From Flavobacteriaceae bacterium (GTDB taxonomy: Bacteria; Bacteroidota; Bacteroidia; Flavobacteriales; Flavobacteriaceae): a stretch of DNA of 54,446 nt. This document shows positions 1 to 9,950 of this stretch, piece after piece (the first letter of the stretch is position 1; each line of letters starts with the position of its first letter). The notes beneath the pieces are model-generated. The model was not told the origin of the DNA, made no database searches, and saw only the letters and a program-made list of their open reading frames with translations. The stretch spans positions 1 to 54,446 of the forward strand of contig JANSXN010000011.1 of NCBI GenBank assembly GCA_024742935.1, read 5' to 3'. Position numbers and translations under genes: made by a program.

Positions 1-815
1 CACAATTTCAAGCAGAAGCTGCAATTGTATCTGTAGTGGGCGGTGATTTTCCCAGAAAATATCTAGACTTATTTGAACAGCGAAATATCGACATTTCAGC
101 CCTTGAAATCGTTGAAAGCGGTAAGACTTTTTTCTGGAGTGGGAAATATAAAAATGACCTCAATTCAAGAGATACTTTAGATACACAGCTCAATGTTTTG
201 GCAGATTTCAATCCGAAAGTGCCTGAAAACTTTAAAGACGCTGAAATTGTGATGCTTGGAAATCTTCACCCCGCAGTGCAGCTCAGTGTGATAGAACAAA
301 TGGCAACACGTCCTAAATTGATTATTCTTGATACTATGAATTTTTGGATGGATAATACGTTGGACTTACTTAAAGAAGTCATTGCAAAAGTAGATGTGAT
401 TACCATCAATGATGAAGAAGCCAGACAACTTACCGGCGAATACTCATTGGTAGTTGCCGCCAGAAAAATTCAGCAAATGGGGCCTAAATACATTGTAATT
501 AAAAAAGGAGAACACGGGGCATTATTATTTCATAAAGAACAAATATTTTTTGCTCCTGCACTTCCTCTTGAAGAAGTATTTGATCCAACCGGTGCGGGAG
601 ACACTTTTGCTGGTGGTTTTGCCGGATTTTTATCAAAATCAAAAGACTTTAGCTTTGATAACATGAAAAATGCCGTGATTTATGGATCAACTTTAGCATC
701 CTTTTGTGTTGAGAAATTTGGAACTGAGCGCATGCAAACACTTACGCAGCAACAATTACAAAAACGTTTGCATCAGTTTAAAAATTTAACCCAATTTGAA
801 ATAGAATTAACATAA
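1..815 (+). CDS. PfkB-family sugar kinase, 5' end outside the window
   Basis: The frame is open from the first codon of the window (caa at base 3, reading QFQAEAAIVSVVGGDF...), so the start lies upstream; the gtg at 36 is an internal valine. The conserved C-terminal PfkB signature is present (DPTGAGDTFAGGFAGFL, about 75 residues from the end), with the GAGD anion hole and catalytic Asp. A second typical segment is IIKKGEHGALLF. The family phosphorylates ribose, fructose, adenosine or related sugars with ATP; the substrate cannot be told from what is visible. It ends 61 bp before a PurF-like gene on the same strand, but a terminator lies between them. The link with a PRPP-type enzyme makes a pentose or nucleoside substrate attractive, which is inference only. 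Confidence 0.85.
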   Translation, partial: QFQAEAAIVSVVGGDFPRKYLDLFEQRNIDISALEIVESGKTFFWSGKYKNDLNSRDTLDTQLNVLADFNPKVPENFKDAEIVMLGNLHPAVQLSVIEQMATRPKLIILDTMNFWMDNTLDLLKEVIAKVDVITINDEEARQLTGEYSLVVAARKIQQMGPKYIVIKKGEHGALLFHKEQIFFAPALPLEEVFDPTGAGDTFAGGFAGFLSKSKDFSFDNMKNAVIYGSTLASFCVEKFGTERMQTLTQQQLQKRLHQFKNLTQFEIELT

Positions 816-819
816 ACAC

Positions 820-846
820 ACGCTCCTTAGTTTTGGAGCGTTTTTT
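820..846 (+). terminator. Rho-independent terminator after the PfkB kinase
   Basis: Inverted repeat ACGCTCC (820-826) and GGAGCGT (835-841) with an 8-nt loop, followed by a run of T. It lies immediately after the kinase stop codon. Confidence 0.8.
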
Positions 847-876
847 AATTATCATTATACAACAACAATTGCCTTT

Positions 877-2775
877 ATGAGTGATGAATTAAAACACGAG
901 TGCGGTATTGCACTTATAAGACTTCTCAAGCCACTTGAATATTATCATGAAAAATATGGTACTGCATTTTATGGGGTAAATAAAATGTACCTAATGATGG
1001 AAAAGCAACATAACCGTGGGCAAGACGGCGCCGGGTTTGCTAGTATTAAGCTGGATGTCGATCCTGGAAGCAGATATATAAGTAGAAAACGCTCCAATGC
1101 GCAACAACCCATACAGGATATTTTTAATTATATCAATAGTGAAATCAACGCCTATTTTACAGAGAACCCAGACTATATTAATGATGTAGCAGCCCAAAAA
1201 AAGAATATGCCTTTTATTGGCGAACTTTTACTGGGACATGTGCGTTATGGAACCTTTGGCAAAAACAGTGTTGAAAATGTACATCCTTTTCTGCGTCAGA
1301 ATAACTGGATGCATCGCAATTTAATTATTGCCGGAAACTTTAATATGACAAACACCACAGAATTATTTAACAATCTTCTTGACCTTGGGATGCACCCAAA
1401 GGAAAAAGCAGATACTATTACTGTGATGGAAAAAATAGGACACTTCCTTGATGACGCTGTATCTAAACTTTATAAAAAGGCAAAGTCAAAAGGGTTGACA
1501 AAAGTAGAAGCCTCTCCTTATATAGCAAAAAAACTTAATATAGCTAAAATTCTCAAGAAATCATCAAGAGACTGGGATGGAGGTTATGCAATGGCTGGAC
1601 TTTTGGGACATGGCGATTCATTTGTTTTAAGAGATCCTGCGGGAATAAGACCCACATACTTTTACAAAGATGATGAAGTAGTTGTGGTTGCTTCAGAACG
1701 TCCTGTTATACAAACGGTTTTTAATGTCCCCTTTGAGAGCGTGAAAGAGCTTGATCCCGGTTGTGCTTTAATTGTAAAAAAGTCAGGTGATTTTTCAATT
1801 GAACAGGTTTTGGAGCCCCTTGAGCGAAAATCCTGTTCCTTTGAGCGCATCTATTTTTCAAGAGGCAGCGACGCTGAGATTTATCTTGAGCGAAAAGAAT
1901 TGGGGCGCCTATTAATGCCCAAAGTTTTAGAGGCTATTAAATATGATACAAGAAATACAGTTTTTTCATATATACCAAACACTGCTGAAACTTCTTTTTA
2001 TGGGATGGTTGAGGCAGCTCAGGATGAGCTTAACAAGCAAAAAAATGAAGCCATTTTAAAAGAACAAGGCAATCTTACAAAAGAAAAACTTGAAGAAATA
2101 CAATCCTATAAATTACGCACTGAAAAGATTGCTATTAAAGACGTCAAGCTTAGAACCTTCATAACAGAAGACAGCAGCAGAGATGATCTCGTTGCGCACG
2201 TTTATGATGTAACTTATGGTGTTATACAACCCGAAGACAATCTTGTTATTATAGATGACAGTATTGTAAGAGGTACCACACTAAAGAAAAGTATACTTAA
2301 AATATTAGACCGTCTCAATCCAAAACAAATTGTTGTAGTATCCTCTGCGCCACAAATAAGATATCCTGATTGCTATGGAATAGATATGGCAAGGCTTGAA
2401 AATTTGATAGCCTTTGAAGCTACTCTAGCATTACTAAAACAAACCGGAAGAGAAGGAATCATAGAAGATGTTTATAATAAATGTAAGTCACAAGAACAAC
2501 TTAAGGACAATGAGGTGAAGAATTTTGTAAAAGAAATTTATGAACCCTTTAGTGATCAAGAAATTTCAGATAAAATTGCAGTGCTTCTTAGTAATGAAGA
2601 TATAAAAGCCGATGTGAAATTAATCTTCCAAACTGTTGATAATCTTCATAAAGCCTGTCCAAAAAACTTGGGGGATTGGTATTTCACAGGAAATTATCCT
2701 ACCTCTGGAGGAAACAGAGTTGTTAATAAAGCATTCATCAATTTCTATGAGGGAAATAGTGAAAGAGCGTATTAA
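877..2775 (+). CDS. PurF-like amidophosphoribosyltransferase paralog (class II glutamine amidotransferase + PRTase)
   Basis: 632 residues. The N-terminal Ntn-type glutaminase domain starts with the nucleophile Cys9 (HECGIALI), so seven or eight residues must be removed to expose it. GATase hallmarks follow: RGQDGAG near residue 48, GHVRYGTFG near 119 and DPAGIRP near 255. The C-terminal phosphoribosyltransferase domain carries the PRPP-binding motif VIIDDSIVRGTT at about 457-468 and PDCYGIDMA near 497. Canonical PurF makes phosphoribosylamine from PRPP and glutamine and is close to 500 residues. This protein is about 130 longer, with a charged linker around 385-420 and a C-terminal extension of about 100 residues. 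I read it as a divergent paralog found in flavobacteria; its exact reaction is uncertain. The ATG at 877 fits the family N-terminus. Confidence 0.8.
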   Translation: MSDELKHECGIALIRLLKPLEYYHEKYGTAFYGVNKMYLMMEKQHNRGQDGAGFASIKLDVDPGSRYISRKRSNAQQPIQDIFNYINSEINAYFTENPDYINDVAAQKKNMPFIGELLLGHVRYGTFGKNSVENVHPFLRQNNWMHRNLIIAGNFNMTNTTELFNNLLDLGMHPKEKADTITVMEKIGHFLDDAVSKLYKKAKSKGLTKVEASPYIAKKLNIAKILKKSSRDWDGGYAMAGLLGHGDSFVLRDPAGIRPTYFYKDDEVVVVASERPVIQTVFNVPFESVKELDPGCALIVKKSGDFSIEQVLEPLERKSCSFERIYFSRGSDAEIYLERKELGRLLMPKVLEAIKYDTRNTVFSYIPNTAETSFYGMVEAAQDELNKQKNEAILKEQGNLTKEKLEEIQSYKLRTEKIAIKDVKLRTFITEDSSRDDLVAHVYDVTYGVIQPEDNLVIIDDSIVRGTTLKKSILKILDRLNPKQIVVVSSAPQIRYPDCYGIDMARLENLIAFEATLALLKQTGREGIIEDVYNKCKSQEQLKDNEVKNFVKEIYEPFSDQEISDKIAVLLSNEDIKADVKLIFQTVDNLHKACPKNLGDWYFTGNYPTSGGNRVVNKAFINFYEGNSERAY

Positions 2776-2882
2776 CACATTTGATTTCTTACAAAATACC
2801 TATAATATTTGACCATTAATCGACAATATCAGTTTTTTATCTAAAATATAATTTTGTAAGTTACTAATATGATTATTTGAAA

Positions 2883-2890
2883 TATATTTG
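2883..2890 (+). promoter_or_regulatory. -7 box for the first small-RNA-like element
   Basis: TATATTTG matches the Bacteroidota -7 consensus TAnnTTTG and sits 5 bp before the conserved element. No TTG was found at the ideal 19-21 bp upstream. The same octamer sits at the same place before the second copy, which strengthens the call. Confidence 0.5.
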
Positions 2891-2968
2891 ACTATACCAT
2901 AGCATAAGTAGGTTAAGTTCATGGTAGATTTGGGGCAAAAAAAGGTAAACGCTAGTTTACCTTTTTTT
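2891..2968 (+). ncRNA. Putative small RNA, copy 1, with its own terminator
   Basis: A core of about 46 nt begins ACCATAGCATAAGTAGG and ends TTTGGGGC plus an A run. It recurs 214 bp downstream with only two transitions. ACCAT (2896-2900) can pair with the downstream ATGGT to form a closing stem. A rho-independent terminator follows: AGGTAAAC, loop GCTA, GTTTACCT, then seven T (2943-2968). Predicted RNA about 75 nt. A short reading frame (MVDLGQK...) crosses the terminator and is not credible as a gene. Family unknown to me; it could match a known flavobacterial RNA motif such as Flavo-1, which I cannot test here. Confidence 0.55.
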
Positions 2969-3097
2969 ATTTTTAATACCTCCGTAAAGAAAGGGATGTC
3001 AAAATTTAAAATCCCTACAAAAACTTCTAGATTTTAGACTTTAAACGAGTTTTGTTGCTTTTAATCTAAAAACATGTAAAAGTTGAATGCACTCTTG

Positions 3098-3105
3098 TAT
3101 ATTTG
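3098..3105 (+). promoter_or_regulatory. -7 box for the second small-RNA-like element
   Basis: TATATTTG, identical to the octamer at 2883-2890, 4 bp before the second ACCATAG core. The flanking sequence further upstream is not conserved between the two copies, so the box belongs to the conserved unit. No clear -33 TTG at ideal spacing. Confidence 0.5.
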
Positions 3106-3182
3106 ATTCACCATAGCATAAGTAGGTTAAGTTTATGGTAAATTTGGGGCAAAAAAGGGGAAACAATTGTTTCCCCTTTTTT
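3106..3182 (+). ncRNA. Putative small RNA, copy 2, with its own terminator
   Basis: Second copy of the element at 2891-2968. The core differs at two positions (C to T in TTYATGG, G to A in GTRAATTT). Here the closing stem is ACCATA/TATGGT, one pair longer than in copy 1. The terminator (GGGGAAAC, loop AATT, GTTTCCCC, then T run, 3157-3182) keeps the AAAC/GTTT centre of copy 1 but changes outer pairs together (T-A to G-C), a compensatory change favouring a functional hairpin. It ends 22 bp from the sod stop codon and could also terminate the convergent sod transcript. Confidence 0.55.
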
Positions 3183-3204
3183 ATTTTCAATATGTTAGAT
3201 TTTC

Positions 3205-3813
3205 TTATTTGTTTTGAGCATATTGAGCTCCAACCTCTTCCCAATCAATCACATTAAAAAAAGCATTGATATAATCGGGTCTTCTGTTTTGATAGTTAAG
3301 ATAATAAGCGTGTTCCCATACATCAATTCCTAGAATAGGAGTTCCTCCACAGCCCACTCCGGGCATTAATGGATTGTCTTGATTGGGAGTTCCACAAACT
3401 TCAACTTTACCTCCTTCATGAACACATAACCAAGCCCAACCAGAGCCAAACTGAGTTGCAGCTGCGGTTGAGAAAGCATCCTTAAAGGCTTCAAAACTTC
3501 CAAAAGAAGCGTCAATAGCCTTTGCAAGTTCTCCTTGAGGCTTGCCTCCACCATTGGGGGACATCACATTCCAAAAAAGTCTGTGGTTGTAAAAACCTCC
3601 ACCATTATTTCTAACGGCTTTGTTTTTCATATCCAGATTTATCAATATGTTTTCGATGGTTTTTCCCTCCATGTCTGTGCCATTTATGGCATCATTAAGC
3701 TTTGAAGTATAACCGGCATGATGTTTGCCGTGGTGTATTTCCATTGTTCTCGCATCGATATGAGGCTCAAGAGCTTCATATGCATATTTTAGTTTTGGTA
3801 GTTCAAATGACAT
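3205..3813 (-). CDS. sodA: Superoxide dismutase, Mn-type of the Fe/Mn family
   Basis: 202 residues, the usual family length. It converts superoxide to hydrogen peroxide and oxygen in the cytoplasm; no signal peptide is visible. The four metal ligands can be placed: His27 in EIHHGKHH, His77 in FYNHRLFW, and Asp164 and His168 in DVWEHAYY. Features pointing to manganese are NNGGGFYNH before the second ligand and the Gln in TPNQDNPLM, which replaces the AAQ pattern of iron enzymes. Metal choice from sequence is only a prediction, and cambialistic enzymes exist. Transcription converges with the two small-RNA-like elements, the nearer of which ends 22 bp away. Confidence 0.95.
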   Translation of the reverse strand: MSFELPKLKYAYEALEPHIDARTMEIHHGKHHAGYTSKLNDAINGTDMEGKTIENILINLDMKNKAVRNNGGGFYNHRLFWNVMSPNGGGKPQGELAKAIDASFGSFEAFKDAFSTAAATQFGSGWAWLCVHEGGKVEVCGTPNQDNPLMPGVGCGGTPILGIDVWEHAYYLNYQNRRPDYINAFFNVIDWEEVGAQYAQNK

Positions 3814-3841
3814 AATTTTTGTTTTAATTGTTACTAATTCT

Positions 3842-3849
3842 CAAATTTA
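3842..3849 (-). promoter_or_regulatory. -7 box for sod
   Basis: CAAATTTA on the plus strand reads TAAATTTG on the minus strand, matching TAnnTTTG about 28 bp upstream of the sod ATG. No -33 TTG was found at the ideal distance. Confidence 0.45.
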
Positions 3850-3920
3850 CAAAGAATCGATTTAATTTTCTGTTATAGTTTCTATAAAGAACAAATGATA
3901 CTATTAAAAAAGATGATACT

Positions 3921-3953
3921 TTTGAAAAATTTGTTCTTATGTTCTTATCTTAG
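3921..3953 (+). promoter_or_regulatory. Possible promoter of the addA-like gene
   Basis: TTTG (3921-3924), a 21-bp spacer and TATCTTAG (3946-3953), one mismatch from TAnnTTTG. Transcription would begin only a few bases before the TTG start at 3966, giving a very short leader. Confidence 0.35.
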
Positions 3954-3965
3954 TAAAAAATTATT

Positions 3966-6900
3966 TTGAACAAATCTCCATCATTCACAATCTACAATGC
4001 TTCTGCCGGCTCTGGCAAGACATTTACTCTTGTCAAGGCGTATTTAACCAAACTAATTTCTTCAAATAAAGCTGATTTTTTTAAACACATTCTTGCCATC
4101 ACTTTTACAAACAAAGCTGTGGGTGAAATGAAGGAAAGAATTTTGGAAAATCTCTTTGCATTTTCTAAAGAAAATATTTTGGAAAATCAGACCGTTTTGT
4201 TTTCATTGGTTTGCGAAGAAACACAACTCAAACCCACAGAAGTTCATAATAGAGCTAAAAATGCTGTTAATTATATATTACACAACTTTAGTAGCTTTGA
4301 TGTAGAAACTATTGACAGGTTTAATCATCGTCTTATTCGCACCTTTGCGAGGGACTTAAAATTACCCACAAACTTTGAAGTCCATCTTGATCTGGAAAAC
4401 TTAATGGCAGAAGCTGTTGATAAACTAATCTCAAAAGTGGGAATTGACAAAGATTTAACCACAATCATCTTAGATTTTAGTTTTGAAAAAGTAGCAGAAG
4501 ATAAAAGTTGGGACATTTCCTCAGACTTAAGAAAGATAGGAAAGCTTTTATACAGTGAAAATGAAATACCGCATACTGAAAAGCTAAAAGACAAAACACT
4601 CGCCGATTTTAAAAACCTCAAATCACAACTTTCAAATAAAAAACAACAAATAGAAAAGGAGCTAATATCATTAGTAAAAGATTTTTTTGATTTATTGACA
4701 AAAAACAATCTCCAGGAAACAGACTTTAATGGAAAATATTTGCCAGCTTATTTCAAAAAAATTAAAGACAAGAATATAGACATTTCAAAACCTCCTAAAT
4801 GGCATGATACTTTAGGAGATTCAGCGCTATATCCTCAAAGGGTGACCGATGAGATCAAGAAAACGCTTGATCAATTAAGTCAACAAATTGTTGCGATGTT
4901 TCACAAATCTAAAACTTTGATTTATCAACTGGAATTTGTAGAAACACTTTCACGAAATGTAAACGCCCTTTCTTTGATTAATGCAATTCAAAGAGAATAC
5001 CTGAGTCTTCAAGAAGAGAAAAACATACTTCCCATTTCAGAATTTAATCTGCGAATCAATAAGGAAATTAAACAACAGCCGGCACCTTTTATCTATGAGC
5101 GGTTGGGTGAAAAATACAAACACTATTTTGTAGATGAATTTCAGGACACCTCTCAGTTGCAGTGGCAAAATTTAGCCCCTTTAATTGAGAACGCCCTATC
5201 TCAATCTGATTCCAAAAACAAAGCCGGAAGTCTTATGCTGGTTGGAGACGCCAAACAATCTATATACAGATGGCGGGGAGGAGACCCTGATCAATTTATT
5301 AGCTTGTATGACAATTTTAACCCATTTCCGGCTGCTTCAAAAGAGGTCAAAAATTTGGATACAAACTTTAGGAGTTATGATGAAATAATTCAATTTAACA
5401 ACTCCTTTTTTACGTATGTATCAAACTATTTTGGATCTGAACACCATAAAGAACTATATACAGTTGGAAACGCACAAAGTATGACCAACAAAAAAGGGGG
5501 TTTTGTTTCAATCTCATTTATAGATGCTAAAAATAATATAGAAAGTGATGAACTTTATCCACTTCGGGTTTTGGAAATAATCACTAATCAACTATCAAAA
5601 GGGTATTCAAAAAAGGAAATTTGTATTTTGGTTAGAAAAAACAAACAGGGAGTAACCCTTGCTGAGTTTTTGTCAAACCATCAATTGGATGTTATTTCAT
5701 CTGAAGCATTGTTGTTAGAAAGTGCTCCTGAAATTCAATTCATTTTGGATGTTTTAAAAGTTATTCAAAATTTTGATGATAAAAAATCAAAAGCCAATAT
5801 CTTGTATTTTTTACACTCCCATTTAAACATAGAAAAGCCCTTACACAATTTCATAGAAGAATTTTTACCACTTTCAAAAACTGTATTTGAAAAGGCTTTA
5901 AGAAGGTATGAAGTTCACTTTAATTTTCATACTCCAACAATAACTCCACTTTATGATCTCTGTGAAACAATATGTCATAGCTTTTCACTTTCAGAAAATC
6001 GGGTTGCCTATGTGCAGTCCTTTTTAGAATTGGTTTTTGAATTTTCAGAGTCAGAAAGTACAACGATAAATGATTTTCTTGAGTTTTGGGAAGCCAAAAA
6101 GAAAAATAGCAGCGTTGATATGTCAAGTGACTTGGATGCTATTAAAATCATGACAATTCACAAGGCAAAAGGACTCGAGTACCCTGTGGTAATCTACCCT
6201 TATGCTGATGATGAGATTCATGATTTCAAGAAAGATAAGCTCTGGTTTCCACTGGAAGAAAGTCAGTTTTCAGGGTTTTCAGAAATGTTAATTCCTGTAA
6301 GTAAGAAAATGAAAAATTTTGGTGATTTGGGAAATGCCTTTTACGAAGCACACGCTAAAAAATCTGAACTCGATGTCCTAAATATTGTATATGTCGCAAT
6401 GACAAGGGCTGCTGAGCAACTCTTTATCGTTTCAAATAAAAAGAACAGTACCAAAGAAAATACAACAACTAGTCTGTTTTGCAATTATTTGAAAAATATC
6501 AATTTGTGGGAGGAAACTAAGGAATTTTATGACTTTGGGAGCCCTGTTAGACCTAAAATGACTGAGTTCGAAGCCTCACCAACTCATACTATTTCTTTTG
6601 ACAAATTTATAGAAACAACCCCTTATATTAAAACCTTACAAATTGCTACTCATAAATCCTCTCTATGGGATACTCAAAAAGAAAAAGCTATTCAAAAAGG
6701 CGACCTTATACACGACTTATTGTCAAAAATAAAGCAGGCTTCAGATCTTGATAATGCATTAAATGTTTCAATAGATCAAGGCGTAATATCTCATGAACAA
6801 TCAGACTTATTAAGTAATTTAATTAGGGATTTATTAAAACATCCACAATTATCTATTTACTATAATGAAGAAGCAATAGCCGAAAATGAAATAGAAATTT

Positions 6901-7124
6901 TTACTAAAGACAACCAAAGCCTTAGGCCCGATAGAATAAACTTTATTTCAAAAAATACAGTAAGCATTATAGATTATAAAACAGGAGCTAAAAGTCCCAA
7001 ACACATCAAGCAAATTGATATTTATGGAAACACCTTATTAGATATGGGTTTTCAAATCAAAGAAAAATTAATTGTATATATTAACGATGAAGTTGAGGTA
7101 CTTCAAGTAAGTACTACTTCATAA
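3966..7124 (+). CDS. addA: AddA-like UvrD-family helicase-nuclease subunit
   Basis: 1052 residues. Superfamily 1A helicase motifs run in order: Walker [14 protein letters not shown] (about 11-23), [14 protein letters not shown] (motif Ia), [13 protein letters not shown] (II, about 388), [16 protein letters not shown] (III, about 426), NFRS (IV), [15 protein letters not shown] (V, about 729) and [12 protein letters not shown] (VI, about 807). A RecB-type PD-(D/E)XK nuclease ends the protein, with [14 protein letters not shown] and IIDYKTG (about 1000). The family processes double-strand breaks for RecA loading. The start is TTG at 3966: an in-frame stop lies at 3954, and the first in-frame ATG (about 4128) would remove Walker A. 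The probable partner AddB is encoded at 9951-12695, separated by kbl and ompA. Confidence 0.88.
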   Translation: MNKSPSFTIYNASAGSGKTFTLVKAYLTKLISSNKADFFKHILAITFTNKAVGEMKERILENLFAFSKENILENQTVLFSLVCEETQLKPTEVHNRAKNAVNYILHNFSSFDVETIDRFNHRLIRTFARDLKLPTNFEVHLDLENLMAEAVDKLISKVGIDKDLTTIILDFSFEKVAEDKSWDISSDLRKIGKLLYSENEIPHTEKLKDKTLADFKNLKSQLSNKKQQIEKELISLVKDFFDLLTKNNLQETDFNGKYLPAYFKKIKDKNIDISKPPKWHDTLGDSALYPQRVTDEIKKTLDQLSQQIVAMFHKSKTLIYQLEFVETLSRNVNALSLINAIQREYLSLQEEKNILPISEFNLRINKEIKQQPAPFIYERLGEKYKHYFVDEFQDTSQLQWQNLAPLIENALSQSDSKNKAGSLMLVGDAKQSIYRWRGGDPDQFISLYDNFNPFPAASKEVKNLDTNFRSYDEIIQFNNSFFTYVSNYFGSEHHKELYTVGNAQSMTNKKGGFVSISFIDAKNNIESDELYPLRVLEIITNQLSKGYSKKEICILVRKNKQGVTLAEFLSNHQLDVISSEALLLESAPEIQFILDVLKVIQNFDDKKSKANILYFLHSHLNIEKPLHNFIEEFLPLSKTVFEKALRRYEVHFNFHTPTITPLYDLCETICHSFSLSENRVAYVQSFLELVFEFSESESTTINDFLEFWEAKKKNSSVDMSSDLDAIKIMTIHKAKGLEYPVVIYPYADDEIHDFKKDKLWFPLEESQFSGFSEMLIPVSKKMKNFGDLGNAFYEAHAKKSELDVLNIVYVAMTRAAEQLFIVSNKKNSTKENTTTSLFCNYLKNINLWEETKEFYDFGSPVRPKMTEFEASPTHTISFDKFIETTPYIKTLQIATHKSSLWDTQKEKAIQKGDLIHDLLSKIKQASDLDNALNVSIDQGVISHEQSDLLSNLIRDLLKHPQLSIYYNEEAIAENEIEIFTKDNQSLRPDRINFISKNTVSIIDYKTGAKSPKHIKQIDIYGNTLLDMGFQIKEKLIVYINDEVEVLQVSTTS

Positions 7125-7131
7125 AAATAAA

Positions 7132-7139
7132 TACCTTTG
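7132..7139 (+). promoter_or_regulatory. -7 box for kbl
   Basis: TACCTTTG fits TAnnTTTG and lies 14 bp before the kbl ATG, inside the 29-bp gap after addA. No TTG at the ideal -33 distance. Confidence 0.45.
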
Positions 7140-7153
7140 TAAAAATTAAAAAA

Positions 7154-8350
7154 ATGTACGGAAACATAAAAGAGCATCTCGAAAATGAACTCCAGGAAAT
7201 TAAAGACAACGGTCTTTTTAAGAAAGAACGCATTATTACATCAGCACAAGATGCAGTTATAAAAATAGCAACAGGTCAGGAAGTAATTAATTTTTGTTCA
7301 AACAATTATCTGGGACTTTCTTCAAATAAGGAAGTCATTCAGGCAGCAAAAGACACTATGGACACTCACGGTTTTGGAATGTCATCAGTGCGATTTATTT
7401 GTGGCACTCAGGATATACATAAAAAACTTGAAGCGAAAATAGCATCCTTTTATAATACTGAAGACACCATATTATATGCCGCAGCATTTGATGCAAATGG
7501 TGGAGTTTTTGAACCTCTATTGGGCCCTGAAGACGCTATCATTTCAGATTCTTTGAATCACGCTTCAATCATTGACGGAGTAAGGCTTTGTAAAGCAGCA
7601 CGTTATAGATATGAGAATAACAATATGCAGGATCTTGAAAATCAACTTATTGAAGCTAATAAAAAAGGTGCGCGTTTTAAGATTATAGTAACAGATGGTG
7701 TTTTTTCTATGGATGGTTTGTTAGCACCATTAGATAAAATATGTGATTTAGCAGAAAAATATGATTCATTGGTTATGATTGATGAATGCCATGCTGCCGG
7801 ATTTATTGGTGAAACAGGTAGAGGAACCCTTGAAGAAAAAGGCGTGATGGGTCGCATTGATATAATAACCGGAACACTTGGCAAGGCTCTAGGAGGTGCG
7901 ATGGGAGGTTATACAACAGGGAAAAAAGAAATTATTGAGATGTTGAGACAACGCTCTAGGCCCTATTTATTTTCAAACTCATTGGCTCCAGCTATTGTGG
8001 GTGCATCTATTAAAGTATTTGAGCTTTTAGAAAAAGACACCACTTTAAGAGATAGATTAGCTGAAAACACCGCCTATTTCAAAAAAGGAATGCAAAACGC
8101 TGGTTTTGATATTATTGATGGTGATTCTGCAATAGTGCCGGTGATGCTATATGATGCTCAACTATCTCAAAATATGGCAGATAGACTATTAGAGGAGGGT
8201 ATTTATGTTATTGGATTCTTTTATCCTGTAGTGCCAAAAGGGAAGGCTAGAATTAGGGTTCAACTTTCAGCCTCTCACACTAAAAGGCATATTGACAGTG
8301 CTTTAACTGCATTTTCTAAAGTGGGCAAGGAGTTGGGAATTATACCCTAA
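7154..8350 (+). CDS. kbl: Glycine C-acetyltransferase (2-amino-3-ketobutyrate CoA ligase)
   Basis: 398 residues, PLP-dependent alpha-oxoamine synthase family (fold type I). It cleaves 2-amino-3-ketobutyrate with CoA into glycine and acetyl-CoA, the second step of threonine breakdown via threonine dehydrogenase. Visible family features are [12 protein letters not shown] near 48, [45 protein letters not shown] and the PLP lysine in [15 protein letters not shown] near residue 241. Related enzymes (BioF, HemA, Spt) share the fold. The length, the N-terminus starting near [15 protein letters not shown], and [10 protein letters not shown] favour Kbl. No tdh neighbour is present. Confidence 0.92.
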   Translation: MYGNIKEHLENELQEIKDNGLFKKERIITSAQDAVIKIATGQEVINFCSNNYLGLSSNKEVIQAAKDTMDTHGFGMSSVRFICGTQDIHKKLEAKIASFYNTEDTILYAAAFDANGGVFEPLLGPEDAIISDSLNHASIIDGVRLCKAARYRYENNNMQDLENQLIEANKKGARFKIIVTDGVFSMDGLLAPLDKICDLAEKYDSLVMIDECHAAGFIGETGRGTLEEKGVMGRIDIITGTLGKALGGAMGGYTTGKKEIIEMLRQRSRPYLFSNSLAPAIVGASIKVFELLEKDTTLRDRLAENTAYFKKGMQNAGFDIIDGDSAIVPVMLYDAQLSQNMADRLLEEGIYVIGFFYPVVPKGKARIRVQLSASHTKRHIDSALTAFSKVGKELGIIP

Positions 8351-8405
8351 TAAAGATAATTTGAAGAAATATTAGTTATATTTTTAAAAAATTTAGTAGA
8401 TTTGG

Positions 8406-8437
8406 TTTTGTTAATAAATTTTAACAACTTACTTTTG
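8406..8437 (+). promoter_or_regulatory. Promoter of the OmpA-like gene
   Basis: TTTTG (8406-8410), exactly 19 bp, then TACTTTTG (8430-8437). Both boxes match the Bacteroidota primary sigma consensus (TTTG, 19-21 bp, TAnnTTTG). The leader to the ATG at 8472 is about 28 nt. Confidence 0.75.
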
Positions 8438-8471
8438 CTTCAATTAACACTTAAAATTTAAATTATTGAAT

Positions 8472-9875
8472 ATGAAACATCTTAGCAGATTTTTAGTAGC
8501 ATCCATTCTGTTCTTTGGAATCAGTAATGCAGTTGCACAAGACGAAAACAACCCTTGGGCCGTAGAATTAGGCATGAATGCGGTTGATGTTTTTCCAGTT
8601 GGCGAAGAGGATGACAGAATCCCTGCAGCCTTAAGAGGAGAAATTTTTGATGAGTTTTTCAATGTGAACGACCATTGGAACATTTTACCCTCAGTCTCAA
8701 GATTAGCTATCTCAAGATATATGGGTAGTGGATTTGTTTTCACAGCAGCTGGTTCTGTTAACAGAATAAGTAAATTGGGAGACCTTAAGGTTAGTGATAT
8801 CGGCCTAGGTACCACGAAAGATTTTACTTATTACGCAGCAGACGGTGAAGTAAAATACAGTTTCAAAAATGCTTTCAATAGCTCTTGGTTTGATCCACAA
8901 CTAGGTATTGGTGGTGGTTATACTTGGGTTGATGATATTGGCTTTGGAACCGCAAACGCACTTTTGGGTTTAAAAATCTGGTTTTCTGAGTCAATAGCAA
9001 TAAACCTTCAATCAACATACAAGCATTCTTTTGAAGATAGTTATGGTATCAAACACTTCCAACATTCAGCAGGTGTTCTATTCCAGTTTGGAATGAAAGA
9101 TCGTGATGGTGATGGTATTGCAGATAAGGATGATGAGTGTCCAGATACTCCAGGTCTTCCTGAATTCAATGGATGTCCTGACACAGATGGAGATGGAATT
9201 CCAGATCATTTAGACGAATGTCCTTTTGAAGCCGGCCTTCCAGAATTTAATGGATGTCCTGACACAGATGGAGATGGTGTTCCAGATCACTTAGATGAGT
9301 GTCCTACCGTACCTGGTTTAGCTCAATTCAACGGATGTCCAGATACAGACGGTGATGGTATTGCAGATCCTCAAGATGAGTGTCCTGAGGTTGCCGGACC
9401 AAAAGAAAACAATGGTTGTCCTTGGCCAGATAGAGATGGTGATGGTGTTCCAGATCATTTAGATCAGTGTCCAGATTTACCTGGAACTGTTGCAAACAAA
9501 GGGTGTCCAGAAGTTGATACTGAAGTTATCAAACAACTTAATGAGTTCTCTAAAACTATTTTGTTTGACGTTGGTAAATCAACCATTAGACAAGAATCTT
9601 TTGCAGCACTTCAAAGTATTGTTGACATTATGAGAGAATATCCAACAGCTAAATTCCATATTGAAGGTCACACAGATAGCACAGGAAGCTTAGCTCTTAA
9701 CCAAAGACTTTCTAAGGCGAGAGCAGCATCTGTACTTGATTATTTAACTACAATAGGTATGGATAGAAACAGACTATCATCTGAAGGATATGGTCCTGAT
9801 AGACCTATTGCACCAAACAATACAGCAGCAGGAAGACAACAAAACAGACGTGTTGAAATTTCTTTAGATAAATAA
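8472..9875 (+). CDS. OmpA-family outer membrane protein with thrombospondin type 3 repeats
   Basis: 467 residues from the ATG at 8472; an upstream in-frame TTG at 8466 is less likely. An N-terminal signal peptide ends around AVAQ/DEN. Residues of about 25-205 form a predicted eight-stranded beta-barrel. Five calcium-binding TSP3 units follow (DxDGDGxxDxxDxCP, about 210-345). The C-terminal OmpA domain (about 355-467) contains [11 protein letters not shown] and the peptidoglycan-binding pattern [13 protein letters not shown]...NRRVEI. It likely anchors the outer membrane to the cell wall and is expected to be abundant, in keeping with a consensus promoter and a strong terminator. It sits between kbl and addB but is transcribed as its own unit. 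Confidence 0.92.
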   Translation: MKHLSRFLVASILFFGISNAVAQDENNPWAVELGMNAVDVFPVGEEDDRIPAALRGEIFDEFFNVNDHWNILPSVSRLAISRYMGSGFVFTAAGSVNRISKLGDLKVSDIGLGTTKDFTYYAADGEVKYSFKNAFNSSWFDPQLGIGGGYTWVDDIGFGTANALLGLKIWFSESIAINLQSTYKHSFEDSYGIKHFQHSAGVLFQFGMKDRDGDGIADKDDECPDTPGLPEFNGCPDTDGDGIPDHLDECPFEAGLPEFNGCPDTDGDGVPDHLDECPTVPGLAQFNGCPDTDGDGIADPQDECPEVAGPKENNGCPWPDRDGDGVPDHLDQCPDLPGTVANKGCPEVDTEVIKQLNEFSKTILFDVGKSTIRQESFAALQSIVDIMREYPTAKFHIEGHTDSTGSLALNQRLSKARAASVLDYLTTIGMDRNRLSSEGYGPDRPIAPNNTAAGRQQNRRVEISLDK

Positions 9876-9909
9876 TATTTTTTAAACACATCTTATTAAA
9901 TAAATAAAG

Positions 9910-9940
9910 AACGCCTCTGATATTTCGGAGGCGTTTCTTA
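9910..9940 (+). terminator. Rho-independent terminator after the OmpA-like gene
   Basis: An 11-bp stem AACGCCTCTGA/TCGGAGGCGTT with one T-G wobble and loop TATT (9910-9935), followed by TCTTATTTTT. It ends about 10 bp before the addB start codon, so addB probably relies on read-through or its own promoter. Confidence 0.85.
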
Positions 9941-9950
9941 TTTTTATGAA

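Noticed and set aside
2925-3060. Short peptides beginning MVDLGQK and MVNLGQK in the two repeated elements
   Set aside because: The frames run through the terminator hairpins and diverge directly after the conserved core, so conservation is at the RNA level.
3041-3244. 67-codon frame on the minus strand
   Set aside because: It spans the second terminator and the sod 3' end, and its residues show no domain.
8466-8471. TTG start for the OmpA-like gene
   Set aside because: An ATG two codons later starts a normal signal peptide.
9100-9520. DNA repeats in the OmpA-like gene
   Set aside because: Explained by five calcium-binding TSP3 protein repeats.
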